Shown here one piece after another: positions 27,764 to 36,327 of a DNA stretch of 64,000 bases (position 1 is the first letter of the stretch; every line of letters begins with the position of its first letter). The position numbers and the translations under genes are program-made. Under the pieces are notes generated by a model that ran no database searches, was not told the origin of the DNA, and saw only the letters and a list, made by a program, of their open reading frames with translations. This DNA is from WTGA01 sp965214055 (GTDB lineage Bacteria > Pseudomonadota > Gammaproteobacteria > Arenicellales > Poriferihabitantaceae). The DNA is taken from positions 1,612,001-1,676,000 of the forward strand of contig OZ243931.1 of assembly GCA_965214055.1 (NCBI GenBank). Reading direction: 5' to 3'.

Positions 27764-28534
27764 ATGGCCCTGGCCAAACGAATCATTCCCTGTCTGGACA
27801 TCGACAATGGCCGGGTTGTCAAAGGCGTGCAATTTGTGGATATCTGTGATGCGGGTGACCCGGTGGAAGTGGCCAGGCGATACGATGCCCAGGGAGCGGA
27901 TGAAATCACATTTCTGGATATAACCGCCAGCTCTGACGGCAGGGATACCCTGGTCCATGTGGTGGAACAGGTCGCCAGTGAAGTGTTTATCCCCCTGACG
28001 GTGGGCGGAGGGATTCGCCGGCTTGATGACATCCCCCGTCTGCTCAAGGTCGGGGCAGACAAGGTATCCATTAACACCACGGCGGTGAACAATCCGGACT
28101 TCATTCGCCAGGCCAGCCGGCATTTTGGGAACCAGTGCATTGTCGTGGCCATTGATGCCAAGCGGGTGGACGCCGGGTCCGGGGACAAATGGGAAATTTA
28201 TACTCATGGAGGCAGGAAGCGGACCGGGATTGATGCCATAGAATGGTCGATGAAGATGGCGGACCTGGGCGCGGGTGAATTGCTGGTCACGAGTATGGAC
28301 CGGGACGGCACCAAAAACGGTTTTGATCTGGCGTTAATGAAACAAATCAGCCGTAGCGTTTCGGTCCCGGTGATTGCTTCGGGGGGGGTCGGTTCGCTGG
28401 ACCACCTGGCGGCAGGAGTGCTTGAAGGCGGCGCGGATGCGGTACTCGCCGCCAGTATATTCCATTACGGAGAGTTTACGGTGGGGCAGGCCAAATCCTA
28501 CATGGCAGCGCGGGGTATTGAGGTCAGGCTGTAG
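27764..28534 (+). CDS. hisF: Imidazole glycerol phosphate synthase cyclase subunit HisF
   Basis: This 256-residue TIM-barrel cyclase forms imidazole glycerol phosphate and AICAR with ammonia from HisH. It starts AKRIIPCLDIDNGRVVKGVQF, with the catalytic Asp in CLDID and the second in VVAIDAKRVD. LTVGGGIRRLDD and the C-terminal phosphate-binding ASGGVGSLDHL are also conserved. It lies 25 bases after hisA. Confidence 0.95.
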   Translation: MALAKRIIPCLDIDNGRVVKGVQFVDICDAGDPVEVARRYDAQGADEITFLDITASSDGRDTLVHVVEQVASEVFIPLTVGGGIRRLDDIPRLLKVGADKVSINTTAVNNPDFIRQASRHFGNQCIVVAIDAKRVDAGSGDKWEIYTHGGRKRTGIDAIEWSMKMADLGAGELLVTSMDRDGTKNGFDLALMKQISRSVSVPVIASGGVGSLDHLAAGVLEGGADAVLAASIFHYGEFTVGQAKSYMAARGIEVRL

Positions 28535-28544
28535 ACGGGTTAAC

Positions 28545-28937
28545 ATGAATGTCATGATTGAACAGGTACAGTGGAACGAAGCGGGCCTGGTTCCTGCCAT
28601 CGCGCAGCAGCACGATACCGGGCAAGTGCTCATGGTAGCCTGGATGAACCGTGAGGCGCTTGAGGCCACGCTGACCGAGGGAAGGGCCATTTATTTTTCC
28701 CGCTCACGGCAAAAACTGTGGCGCAAGGGGGAGGAATCCGGCCATGTGCAGCAGCTCAGGGAGATCAGGATCGACTGTGACGGTGATGTCGTGTTAATGC
28801 AGGTGGAGCAGATAGGCGGAATCGCCTGCCATACCGGCAGGCACAACTGTTTTTACAGGCGCTATCAGGACGGTGAGTGGGAAGAGGTGGACCCTGTCCT
28901 GAAAGACCCGGCCGAAATATACCCGGCTACGTCTTGA
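28545..28937 (+). CDS. hisI: Phosphoribosyl-AMP cyclohydrolase HisI
   Basis: This 130-residue enzyme opens the adenine ring of phosphoribosyl-AMP. It contains VLMVAWMNREALEATL, the substrate segment YFSRSRQKLWRKGEESGHVQ, and the zinc-binding ACHTGRHNCFYR. It is the stand-alone form; no HisE pyrophosphatase domain is fused and no hisE gene follows before tatA. The start is the ATG at 28545, 10 bases after hisF. Confidence 0.94.
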   Translation: MNVMIEQVQWNEAGLVPAIAQQHDTGQVLMVAWMNREALEATLTEGRAIYFSRSRQKLWRKGEESGHVQQLREIRIDCDGDVVLMQVEQIGGIACHTGRHNCFYRRYQDGEWEEVDPVLKDPAEIYPATS

Positions 28938-29087
28938 AAAACATTCCGCAGTGCCGGGATTTCCCGCTAAAATTGGACCGGGTCGCGTGGGTGCTTGAAG
29001 ATTCGTTGAAGAGAACCATATTCCATTGGATGAATGGGCAAGCAAGACCCGGTATAAATCAGACAACCTGAGTGGAGACAACAGATT

Positions 29088-29321
29088 ATGGGTATTGGCG
29101 GAATAAGTCCTGTACAGTTACTGATCATATTGATCATTGTGCTATTGATATTCGGGACCAAAAAACTGCGCAACTTTGGTGGTGACCTCGGTGGCGCAAT
29201 CAAGGGGTTCAAAAAAGCCGTCAAGGAAGACAGCACAACTGACAAGATTGAAGAGGCTGACAAAGAGGGGGAAGAAGTTGTTGTAACGGAAAAGCAGGGA
29301 GTAGACAAAAAAAATTCCTGA
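29088..29321 (+). CDS. tatA: Sec-independent protein translocase subunit TatA
   Basis: This 77-residue protein forms the Tat pore. It has one N-terminal membrane helix (VQLLIILIIVLLIFGTKKLR), the FGTKKLRNFGGDLGGAIKGFKKAV amphipathic helix and a charged acidic tail. Length and sequence match gammaproteobacterial TatA. It is the first of tatABC, downstream of the his genes, a conserved arrangement. Confidence 0.95.
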   Translation: MGIGGISPVQLLIILIIVLLIFGTKKLRNFGGDLGGAIKGFKKAVKEDSTTDKIEEADKEGEEVVVTEKQGVDKKNS

Positions 29322-29337
29322 CCGGGTTTAGTCTCCC

Positions 29338-30054
29338 ATGTTTGACATTGGTTTTTGGGAGATGGCGTTCATCGGCGTCATCGCACTTGTTGTTATTGGG
29401 CCGGAGCGACTCCCCGGCGCTGCCCGCACGGTAGGGTTATGGGTCGGCAAGGGTCGTCGGATGCTGGCGGAAATCCAGGCAGATGTGAAAAAGGAAATTG
29501 ATGCGCAGGATCTTGCACAGGTCAAGGAACTGAAAAACGAACTCACCTCGGCAACCCGGGAACTCAGCGATATCGCCAGTGTGGACAATGACCCGCTGGG
29601 AATCCAGGAAGCGGGAGAGGGACTGAAGCAGTCCATGGATGAAATCAAAGCGGAGGCCATGGGGAAAGGCACCCAGCCGTCGGTAGGGAACCCCTCCGCA
29701 TCCGCAGAGAAAGCAGCTAAAAAGAAGGTAACCAAAAAGAAGGCAGCCAAAAAGAAAGTAGCTAAAAAGAAGGCAGCGAAAAAGAAAGTAGCCAAAAAGA
29801 AGGTCACCACAAAGAAGGCAGCCACAAAGAAGGCAGCCAAAAAGAAGGTAGCGAAAAAGAAAGCACCGGCCAAAAAAGCAACCTCATCCGTCAGAGATGC
29901 ATCGAAAAGGAAAGCCGCAAGGAAAAAGTCACCCGGCAACCCATCCGCAACCAAAACAGCCAGGAAGTTGAAGTCAAAGAAGGCCTCCACCAGGAAGACC
30001 TCCCAGCCTGCCCGGAAGACGGCAAAACCCGGTGCAGGCGATCAGGCGAAGTGA
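29338..30054 (+). CDS. tatB: Sec-independent protein translocase subunit TatB with lysine-rich repeat tail
   Basis: This 238-residue TatB has the normal N-terminal part: a membrane helix (FDIGFWEMAFIGVIALVVIG), PERLPGAART and an amphipathic helix to about residue 85. From about residue 124 to the end it carries an extended Lys/Ala tail built of KKKAA/KKKVA-like five-residue units, like eukaryotic histone H1 or bacterial AlgP/Hq1-type tails. Ordinary TatB is 140-180 residues and its C-terminus is variable and dispensable, so the tail may be neutral or may add nucleic-acid or membrane binding (inference). It lies between tatA and tatC. Confidence 0.93.
   Translation: MFDIGFWEMAFIGVIALVVIGPERLPGAARTVGLWVGKGRRMLAEIQADVKKEIDAQDLAQVKELKNELTSATRELSDIASVDNDPLGIQEAGEGLKQSMDEIKAEAMGKGTQPSVGNPSASAEKAAKKKVTKKKAAKKKVAKKKAAKKKVAKKKVTTKKAATKKAAKKKVAKKKAPAKKATSSVRDASKRKAARKKSPGNPSATKTARKLKSKKASTRKTSQPARKTAKPGAGDQAK
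29716..29877 (+). repeat. Tandem 15-bp repeats encoding the TatB Lys/Ala tail
   Basis: Eleven or so imperfect 15-base units of the form AAAAAGAAGGCAGCC / AAAAAGAAAGTAGCT run in tandem inside tatB. They keep the reading frame and vary mostly in the third base of the Ala/Val/Thr codons, so they look maintained at the protein level and not simply as slippage-prone DNA. Confidence 0.75.
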
Positions 30055-30057
30055 CCG

Positions 30058-30831
30058 GTGGCTGAAAACGAAGAAAACGGAATCGCGGGGGAAGGGACGT
30101 TTGTTTCCCATTTGATCGAACTGCGTGACCGCCTGCTCCGGGGGGTATTGTCCGTACTGGTGTTTTTCATCCTGCTGGTTCCCTTTGCCAATACACTGTA
30201 TGAGGTCTTGGCGAATCCATTGATGTCTGCGTTGCCCGAAGGCAACACCATGATTTCTACGGAACCTCACGGACCCTTTTTCGTCCCGTTCAAATTTGCA
30301 TTTGCCTGTGCCTTTGCACTGGCTGTTCCGTATCTGCTGTACCAGATGTGGGCGTTTGTTGCCCCCGGGTTGTACAAAAAGGAAAAACGCCTGGTGATGC
30401 CGTTGCTGATTTCCAGCAGCGGGCTGTTTTATCTTGGGATTCTGTTTTCGTATTTTGTGGTCTTCCCCATCATTTTCACCTTTTTTGCCAATACTGCTCC
30501 AGAAGGGGTGGCGGTGATGACCGATATCAACGCGTACCTGAGTTTTGTCATCAAGTTGTTTTTCGCCTTTGGGGTGGCCTTTGAAGTGCCGGTTGCAACC
30601 ATGCTGATGGTACACATGGGGGTCACCGATGTCCCCAGCCTGAAGAAAAAACGTCCCTACATCATTGTCTCGGCATTTGTAGTGGGCATGCTCCTCACGC
30701 CGCCGGACATCTTTTCCCAGACGCTGCTTGCATTGCCGGTCTGGGCCCTGTTCGAGGCCGGGTTATACTGCTGCCGTTTCCTGAAACGGGGCACTGACGA
30801 CGATGGGACGAAACTGGACCAGGGCGTATAG
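30058..30831 (+). CDS. tatC: Sec-independent protein translocase subunit TatC
   Basis: This 257-residue polytopic membrane protein is the Tat signal-peptide receptor. It has the conserved N-terminal motif SHLIELRDRLLR, the PYLLYQMWAFVAPGLYKKEKR loop and six hydrophobic segments, ending DIFSQTLLALPVWALFE. The GTG start at 30058 lies three bases after the tatB stop, consistent with coupling. It closes the tatABC operon. Confidence 0.94.
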   Translation: MAENEENGIAGEGTFVSHLIELRDRLLRGVLSVLVFFILLVPFANTLYEVLANPLMSALPEGNTMISTEPHGPFFVPFKFAFACAFALAVPYLLYQMWAFVAPGLYKKEKRLVMPLLISSSGLFYLGILFSYFVVFPIIFTFFANTAPEGVAVMTDINAYLSFVIKLFFAFGVAFEVPVATMLMVHMGVTDVPSLKKKRPYIIVSAFVVGMLLTPPDIFSQTLLALPVWALFEAGLYCCRFLKRGTDDDGTKLDQGV

Positions 30832-30933
30832 TGGCCAGTCGGGTGCGGGTCGCCGACAATGCACAGCCGGGGCTTGTTTCCGGGTCCCGGGGAGTGTCAG
30901 GGCCCCCGTTGCGGCCAGGGACCCGGGAGATCA

Positions 30934-31647
30934 TCAACTGTTGAGGATTCGCCACTCCTGGTTGATGAACCCGAACAGCGGCCTGAAGTTGCTTTTGTAC
31001 GACATTTTGCTGCATCCATTGATCCAGTATCCAAGGTAAAGCCAGTCAAGGCCCACCTTCTGGACATACTCAATCTGCTTCATAATGGCATAGGTTCCAA
31101 GACTGCGTTTCGCCATGGCTGGATCGAAATAGGTATAGACCGCGGACATTCCGTCATCGGGCAGGTCGCACACCGATACGCAGACCAGTTTTTCATTGAT
31201 GCGGAATTCCAGGAAAACGCTGTCAATGGGGGAATCCACCATGGATTCCCGGTACCGGTCCGGGTCGTTGTGATCCATGTTGTCGCCGGCGTGACGCCAG
31301 GACTGGTAGCGGCAAAACAATTCGAAGTGCTCTTCACTGAAACCGGCGGGTACCATGGTGGTGTAAACATCCCGGTTTCTCTTGTAGCATCGGCGCTGGG
31401 CCCGGTTCGGCAGATACTCACTGGCGGGGATTCTGACCGATACACAGGCATGGCAGTTCCGGCAATAAGGCCGGTAAACAATCTTTCCGCTTCGCCGGAA
31501 ACCGGACTTGAGTGACAGGGAAAACAATTGATGGTCGATTCCGGAATCCGTCTCCATCACCATCGTCGTTGCCGTTTCCGACTCGAGATATGGACAGGCG
31601 TAGGGAGCCGACAAAAAAAACCGGGGTCTATGCAGCGGAATGGTCAC
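30934..31647 (-). CDS. bpt: Aspartate/glutamate leucyltransferase (Bpt; ATE family)
   Basis: This 237-residue N-end-rule aminoacyl transferase adds Leu to N-terminal Asp or Glu. The cysteine-rich ATE_N segment reads YRPYCRNCHACVSVRIP, followed by YKRNRD and the C-terminal GNAT-like part with YTYFDP, LGTYAIMKQIEY and LYLGYWINGC. It overlaps aat by four bases; the aat-bpt pair both serve the N-end rule. Confidence 0.93.
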   Translation of the reverse strand: MTIPLHRPRFFLSAPYACPYLESETATTMVMETDSGIDHQLFSLSLKSGFRRSGKIVYRPYCRNCHACVSVRIPASEYLPNRAQRRCYKRNRDVYTTMVPAGFSEEHFELFCRYQSWRHAGDNMDHNDPDRYRESMVDSPIDSVFLEFRINEKLVCVSVCDLPDDGMSAVYTYFDPAMAKRSLGTYAIMKQIEYVQKVGLDWLYLGYWINGCSKMSYKSNFRPLFGFINQEWRILNS

Positions 31648-32348
31648 GATGTTGGGAAGGGCGGCATGAACATGGTTTCGGGGTCCAGCGATGACCAGCT
31701 TTCGATTTTGTCCGGTTGGGACAGGGCCAGCTCCAGGTTTTCAAGGAATTCCCGCCTTGGTATCTCGGTGGCCCCCAGGCTCAGCAGATGGGGGGAGGTG
31801 ACCTGGCAGTCAATCAAATGGTACTGCCGCGCACAAAGATGGGAACTGAGGCAGTACAAGGCGGCCTTCGATGCGTCGGTCACCAGGGAAAACATACTTT
31901 CACCGAAATACATGCCACCCATGGCGATGCCGTACAGTCCCCCTGCCAGCCGTCCATTTTTCCAGACTTCCGTGGAGTGGGCATATCCCCGGTAATGAAG
32001 CTGGATATAGGCTGCCTTCATTTCTTCCGTGATCCAGGTCCCGGGTTCCTGGGCCCGGGGTGCTGCGCAATACTCAATCACACTTTCAAAATCCCGGTCG
32101 AATGTGAAGGTGAAGCGGTTTTTCCGTATCGATTTTTTCAGGCTGCGGGAAGGCCTGAATTGATGCGGATACAATACACACCGGGGGTCCGGTGACCACC
32201 ACAGGATGGGTTCGCCTGGGCTGTACCACGGAAAGATACCGCATCGATATGCCTTGAGCAACCGCTTGGTGCTCAGATCGCCACCGAGGGCAAGCAGGCC
32301 CTCTTCCGTGGCAAATTCGGTATCCGGGAAGTCCTCCACCGGGGTCAT
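31644..32348 (-). CDS. aat: Leucyl/phenylalanyl-tRNA-protein transferase Aat
   Basis: This 234-residue transferase adds Leu or Phe to proteins with N-terminal Lys or Arg, marking them for ClpS-ClpAP. The hallmark FPWYSPGEPILWWSPDPRCVL region and the AYIQLHYRGYAHSTEVW, GGLYGIAMGGMYFGESMF, and HLIDCQ blocks are all present. It is the first gene of the aat-bpt pair. Confidence 0.94.
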   Translation of the reverse strand: MTPVEDFPDTEFATEEGLLALGGDLSTKRLLKAYRCGIFPWYSPGEPILWWSPDPRCVLYPHQFRPSRSLKKSIRKNRFTFTFDRDFESVIEYCAAPRAQEPGTWITEEMKAAYIQLHYRGYAHSTEVWKNGRLAGGLYGIAMGGMYFGESMFSLVTDASKAALYCLSSHLCARQYHLIDCQVTSPHLLSLGATEIPRREFLENLELALSQPDKIESWSSLDPETMFMPPFPTS

Positions 32349-32621
32349 ATCGTCAAGCGGTCCGCGGTATTTTGTGCTGTCATTTCTGTATACTATCGAA
32401 CAACTTCGGGCAATGTAAGTTACGGGGATTATATATCGAAGAAAAGGTCACTTCGTGTTTTCCCGGATAAGCCGGCCCGAATGGGATGAACCCGAACCCC
32501 TGTGATTGATGGAGTCCGGACCCCTCTTGTGCGTGGTATGGAGTGGGGAATGATGAAAGAAGTCATGGGACGTATCCATATTCTGTCAACGAATCTGCAT
32601 TATTCCCTTAACATTATACCG
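32349..32621. other. Divergent spacer between aat and tsaD
   Basis: About 270 bases. A TATACT at 32389-32394 and an AT-rich stretch (ATTATATATCG near 32430) could belong to promoters. The tsaD open frame extends back through 120 bases of this spacer but without family similarity. No repeat or hairpin stands out. Confidence 0.35.
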
Positions 32622-33635
32622 ATGCGAATCCTGGGAATAGAAACCTCCTGTGATGACACGGCTGCGGCCATCTATGACAGCGACCATGGACTGGTTTCCC
32701 ATTACCATGCTTCACAAGTCGAATTGCACAGCCGGTATGGCGGTGTGGTCCCGGAATTGGCCGCCAGGGACCATATACGTACCTTGTTGCCTTTGATTGA
32801 CAAACTGTTTACCGGACCTGAAAATGATTCCAGGGTGCCGGACGGGGTTGCCTATACCGCCGGGCCGGGGTTGTCCGGAGCGCTGCTGGTAGGCGCTTCA
32901 CTGGGCAAGAGCCTGGCACAGGCATGGAAAAAGCCGGCATTGGGGGTTCATCATATGGAAGGGCATTTGCTGGCCCCGATGCTGGAGGAGTGTCCCCCCG
33001 AGTTCCCGTTGCTGGCACTGCTGGTGTCAGGTGGACACACGTTGCTGGTGGATGTTCCCGCACCCGGCCGATACCGGATACTGGGGGGAACCCTGGATGA
33101 TGCGGTAGGAGAAGCTTTCGATAAAACGGCGAAATTACTCGGTCTTGGATATCCTGGGGGACCGGTGATCGCACGCGTTGCAACGGCTGGAAATCCCGAC
33201 CGGTTCCAGTTTCCACGACCCATGACCAATCGGCCCGGGCTGGATTTCAGTTTCAGCGGTCTGAAGACGCATGCCCTGACCACGGCGCAACAACACGAAC
33301 TCGACCCCCAGACTGTGGCGGATATCGCTCTTGCATTCGAGCGGGCGGCGGTGGATACCCTGGCCATAAAATGTGTCAGGGCAATCCAGGCGACCAGGCG
33401 GAAGCGACTGGTTGTGGCCGGGGGAGTGGGCGCGAACCGGCGTTTGCGGGAAAAGCTGGAAGGATTGTCCCTTGATAACGGCTTCGAGGTATTTTACCCG
33501 AGACCTGAATTCTGCACCGATAACGGAGCCATGATCGCCTATGCCGGATATTTCCGATTCAACCTGCATAAAGAGAGAAGTCACAGCTGCAGCTTCGGGG
33601 TGTATCCAAGATGGAGCCTGGAAGAGATAGAATAA
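32622..33635 (+). CDS. tsaD: tRNA N6-threonylcarbamoyladenosine transferase TsaD
   Basis: This 337-residue enzyme catalyses the transfer step of t6A37 synthesis with TsaB/E. It starts at the ATG giving RILGIETSCDDTAAAIYD, the conserved N-terminus, so the 40-codon upstream extension is rejected. The metal-binding histidines are in GVHHMEGHLLAPM, and FPLLALLVSGGHT, GEAFDKTAKLLGL and FCTDNGAMIAYAG are diagnostic. It is convergent with plsY. Confidence 0.95.
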   Translation: MRILGIETSCDDTAAAIYDSDHGLVSHYHASQVELHSRYGGVVPELAARDHIRTLLPLIDKLFTGPENDSRVPDGVAYTAGPGLSGALLVGASLGKSLAQAWKKPALGVHHMEGHLLAPMLEECPPEFPLLALLVSGGHTLLVDVPAPGRYRILGGTLDDAVGEAFDKTAKLLGLGYPGGPVIARVATAGNPDRFQFPRPMTNRPGLDFSFSGLKTHALTTAQQHELDPQTVADIALAFERAAVDTLAIKCVRAIQATRRKRLVVAGGVGANRRLREKLEGLSLDNGFEVFYPRPEFCTDNGAMIAYAGYFRFNLHKERSHSCSFGVYPRWSLEEIE

Positions 33636-33644
33636 CCCGTGGCT

Positions 33645-34229
33645 CTACCATTGAATCCTGTTTTCATTCCCGGCAATAAAACGGGAAATATTTGTTTTGT
33701 GCCGCCAGAACAGCAATGTACCGATGAACAGTGCAAGAAAAAAATAAGCCGTTTCGGGCAATATCCAGAGCACCAGCAAAGGGGCACAGGTTGTGGCAGT
33801 CAGTGCGGCCACAGAGGAATAACGGAAGATGACGGCAACGGTCAGCCAGATCGACACCAGGATCAATGTGACGGGAAGACTCGTGCCGATAAATACGCCC
33901 AGGGCAGCAGCCACCCCTTTCCCCCCCTTGAAGCCGAAGAACAGCGGAAACAGGTGGCCAAGGAAAGCTGCTCCCCCCACCACGGCAATGGTGGTGGCGC
34001 TGTCGGTGGCGAATTTTGCCGCAAATACGGGAAGAAAACCTTTGAGAACATCGCCAAACAACGTAATGGCCGCTGCTTTTTTACCCCCGATCCGAAGTAC
34101 ATTTGTCGCGCCGGGATTATTTGACCCCAGAGTGCGGGGGTCGGATAATCCCATGGCTTTACAGACTATAATCGCGCTGGAAATGGATCCCACGCAATAT
34201 GCGATCAGTGGAAGAATGACGATTTCCAT
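33645..34229 (-). CDS. plsY: Acyl-phosphate glycerol-3-phosphate acyltransferase PlsY
   Basis: This 194-residue inner-membrane enzyme makes lysophosphatidate from acyl phosphate. It has five hydrophobic segments and the three cytoplasmic motifs: GSISSAIIVCK, GSNNPGATNVLRIGGKK, and HLFPLFFGFKGGKGVA. The gene is divergent from folB, the normal tsaD-plsY-folB neighbourhood. Confidence 0.94.
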   Translation of the reverse strand: MEIVILPLIAYCVGSISSAIIVCKAMGLSDPRTLGSNNPGATNVLRIGGKKAAAITLFGDVLKGFLPVFAAKFATDSATTIAVVGGAAFLGHLFPLFFGFKGGKGVAAALGVFIGTSLPVTLILVSIWLTVAVIFRYSSVAALTATTCAPLLVLWILPETAYFFLALFIGTLLFWRHKTNISRFIAGNENRIQW

Positions 34230-34300
34230 GGGGTATCGGTTGAATTACATTGGATACATCCTGTTTGGATGATCCGCAACGCTATAGTCTAATATTAATT

Positions 34301-34657
34301 GTGGACATTATTTACCTTCACGGTCTAAAAGTCGACTGTGTAATCGGGGTCTGGGAATGGGAAAGGCAGATCACCCAGTCGATTACCATTGACCTGGACA
34401 TGGGTTTTGATACCCGGCCGGCTGCGGCCAGTGACAGCCTGGAAGACACGTTGAGCTACAAGGATGTTTCAAAGCGTGTGGAACAGCATGTGAAAACCTC
34501 CGAAAATCTTCTGGTGGAAAGACTGGCGCAGGAAGTTGCAGACATTTTGTTGACCGAGTTTGAAATCCGGTGGTGCCGGGTAAAAATCAACAAGTTCGGT
34601 GCAGTTCGGGGCGCCAGGGATGTTGGCATCATTATTGAAAGGGGCGAGAAAGGGTGA
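34301..34657 (+). CDS. folB: Dihydroneopterin aldolase FolB
   Basis: This 118-residue enzyme of folate synthesis starts DIIYLHGLKVDCVIGVWEWE and contains LSYKDVSKRVE, LVERLAQEVADILL and VKINKFGAVRGARDVGIIIER. The GTG at 34301 gives the standard length; a TTG 51 bases upstream adds an unrelated extension. Its last codons overlap folK (GTGA at 34654), joining two sequential folate enzymes. Confidence 0.93.
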   Translation: MDIIYLHGLKVDCVIGVWEWERQITQSITIDLDMGFDTRPAAASDSLEDTLSYKDVSKRVEQHVKTSENLLVERLAQEVADILLTEFEIRWCRVKINKFGAVRGARDVGIIIERGEKG

Positions 34658-35145
34658 CTCAGGTTGTTGTGAGTCTTGGCAGTAACATTCACCGCGAAAC
34701 CAATATTCGGTTTGCCGTGGGAAAAATCAGGCAAAAATTTGGCGCGATTGAAATTTCTCCCATTTATGAGACTGAATCGGTGGGATTTGACGGTCCGCCG
34801 TTTTTGAATCTCGTCATCGGATTCCAGTGCCCCCGCACCCTGTCGGACCTGCGCACGGACTTGCGTGAGATTGAAACAGCGTGCGGAAGAATACGGGGCA
34901 GGAAATCGTTTGACAACCGGGTGCTTGATATTGATGTCCTCCTTTTGGGTCACCAGGACCTCCGCGCAGACGGATACAATATTCCCCGGGACGAGATTGA
35001 GAAATACGCCTATGTGCTCAAGCCCCTGGCAGACTTGTATCCGAATTGGTGCCATCCCGTCAGCGGGTTGACGTATGGGCAGATGTGGAAGGATTTCAAT
35101 CAAACAGGGCAGCAACTCGGGTTAATCGACTTTGCGTTACCGTGA
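34654..35145 (+). CDS. folK: 2-amino-4-hydroxy-6-hydroxymethyldihydropteridine pyrophosphokinase FolK
   Basis: This 163-residue kinase pyrophosphorylates the pterin made by FolB. It has VVSLGSNIHRETNIRFA, the YETESVGFDGPPFLNLVI loop, and the family signature RVLDIDVLLLGHQ. It starts with a GTG overlapping the folB stop. Its end overlaps the convergent cytochrome b561 gene by nine bases. Confidence 0.94.
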   Translation: MTQVVVSLGSNIHRETNIRFAVGKIRQKFGAIEISPIYETESVGFDGPPFLNLVIGFQCPRTLSDLRTDLREIETACGRIRGRKSFDNRVLDIDVLLLGHQDLRADGYNIPRDEIEKYAYVLKPLADLYPNWCHPVSGLTYGQMWKDFNQTGQQLGLIDFALP

Positions 35146-35712
35146 GGGTGGCCCCTGTTCGGGGTTTGCCGGTGATTTCCCCAGCATTCTGGCCAGGGTT
35201 TCATTCCGGTCTATGAAATGGTGCTTGAGTGCAGCGAGGGCATGGATACCCGAGAGCAGGATCACCGACAGTGCGAACCAGTAGTGCAGTTCCCCGGCCC
35301 AGTCCTCCTGGTTGGCGGACGATAGCGTTGCCGGAACCTCAAACAGGTTGAAGACCCGGATACTGCTGCCATCCGCCGTGGAGATCAGGTACCCGAATAC
35401 GACCACGATGACCAGCAGTCCCAACAGGGTTGTATGGGTAATGCGTGCCACCCTGTGCTCCCACCCAGACACCCCTTTTGCCGGCAATGGGCGTGGATTC
35501 ACCGCGGTCCACAGGATTCGAATGCACAGCAGTACCGCGAACAGGATTCCAATACTCTTGTGGTAATCAGGCAGGCGGTGGTAATAGGGATCATAGTAAT
35601 CCAGGGACAACATATACAGGCCCACGCAAAACTGTCCGATGATGACCAGGGCAGAAACCCAGTGGATGGCAATGGTGATTGCCCCAAATCCGGTACTGGA
35701 GTTGAATAACAT
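35137..35712 (-). CDS. Cytochrome b561-type membrane haem protein (CybB-like)
   Basis: This 191-residue protein has four membrane helices and haem-ligand candidate histidines in AIHWVSALVII, LPDYHKSIGILFA, ARITHTTLLGLL and GELHYWFALSVILLSGIHALAALKHHF. This is the layout of the prokaryotic di-haem cytochrome b561 family, which passes electrons between quinol, superoxide or periplasmic partners. The frame extends to 36081, but the family match begins at the ATG at 35712. A second homologue lies at 38.2 kb. Confidence 0.87.
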   Translation of the reverse strand: MLFNSSTGFGAITIAIHWVSALVIIGQFCVGLYMLSLDYYDPYYHRLPDYHKSIGILFAVLLCIRILWTAVNPRPLPAKGVSGWEHRVARITHTTLLGLLVIVVVFGYLISTADGSSIRVFNLFEVPATLSSANQEDWAGELHYWFALSVILLSGIHALAALKHHFIDRNETLARMLGKSPANPEQGPPSR

Positions 35713-36063
35713 GTCTGAAATATCCGGAGGGTACCAGGGTGAATTGGAATCAATGTGTGGAATTCCATGATTATCGTGATTGTGGACCAGAAATTCCATG
35801 GAAAGTTCTGCCGAAGTGCCCGCGAATGCCCCGGGATTCAAGGTTCCCGGACTCCGGGAGGCGGTTGCTCCGCAGGGGGAGGACCAGGAATTCTGAACCC
35901 GCGCAACCTGTCGGGACCGACACGGAACCGGAATCCGGGTCGGCACAAAACCCGGGAATCCGGGCAATGGCATTTTGCGGGGTGAAATTCGCTGGTCATT
36001 TGACTGGAATTCTGGTATAAATCGCGCCCCGTTTCGCCAAATAGTAAAAGCAAGGCAATTACC
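35713..36063. other. Divergent intergenic region between cytochrome b561 gene and rpmB
   Basis: About 350 bases with no convincing gene on either strand. The left part is G+C rich with repeated CCCGGGA-like words; the right 70 bases carry the likely rpmB promoter. The upstream extension of the cytochrome b561 frame crosses the region but shows no similarity to the family. Confidence 0.4.
35993..36021 (+). promoter_or_regulatory. Likely rpmB-rpmG promoter with extended -10
   Basis: TGGTATAAA at 36013-36021 (as TGnTATAAA) is a good extended -10 box 42 bases before the rpmB ATG. Seventeen bases upstream, TGGTCA at 35993-35998 is a weak -35. Position and strength suit a ribosomal-protein operon. 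Confidence 0.45.
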
Positions 36064-36300
36064 ATGACCAGAGTATGTCAAGTGACAGGAAAACGCACCA
36101 TGAGCGGCAACAATGTGTCACATGCCCACAATAAAACCAGAAGAAAATTCCTGCCGAACCTGCACAGACATCGTTTTTGGGTGGAAAGTGAAAATCGATG
36201 GGTAAAACTCCGTATTTCAGCAGCGGGACTGCGAATCATCGATAAAAAGGGCATCGACGCCGTGCTCGGAGAAATCCGCGGCCGGGGCGAAAAAGTTTAA
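36064..36300 (+). CDS. rpmB: 50S ribosomal protein L28
   Basis: This 78-residue basic ribosomal protein reads TRVCQVTGKRTMSGNNVSHA at its start, then NKTRRKFLPNLHRHRFW and the C-terminal RIIDKKGIDAVL. Length and sequence match gammaproteobacterial L28. It is followed 27 bases later by rpmG. Confidence 0.97.
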   Translation: MTRVCQVTGKRTMSGNNVSHAHNKTRRKFLPNLHRHRFWVESENRWVKLRISAAGLRIIDKKGIDAVLGEIRGRGEKV

Positions 36301-36327
36301 CGAAATCCAGCGGGAGGTTGGTGAGAC

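Noticed and set aside
29713..29880. Regular 15-base repeats that could look like a CRISPR array
   Set aside because: They are contiguous, keep the tatB frame and have no spacers.
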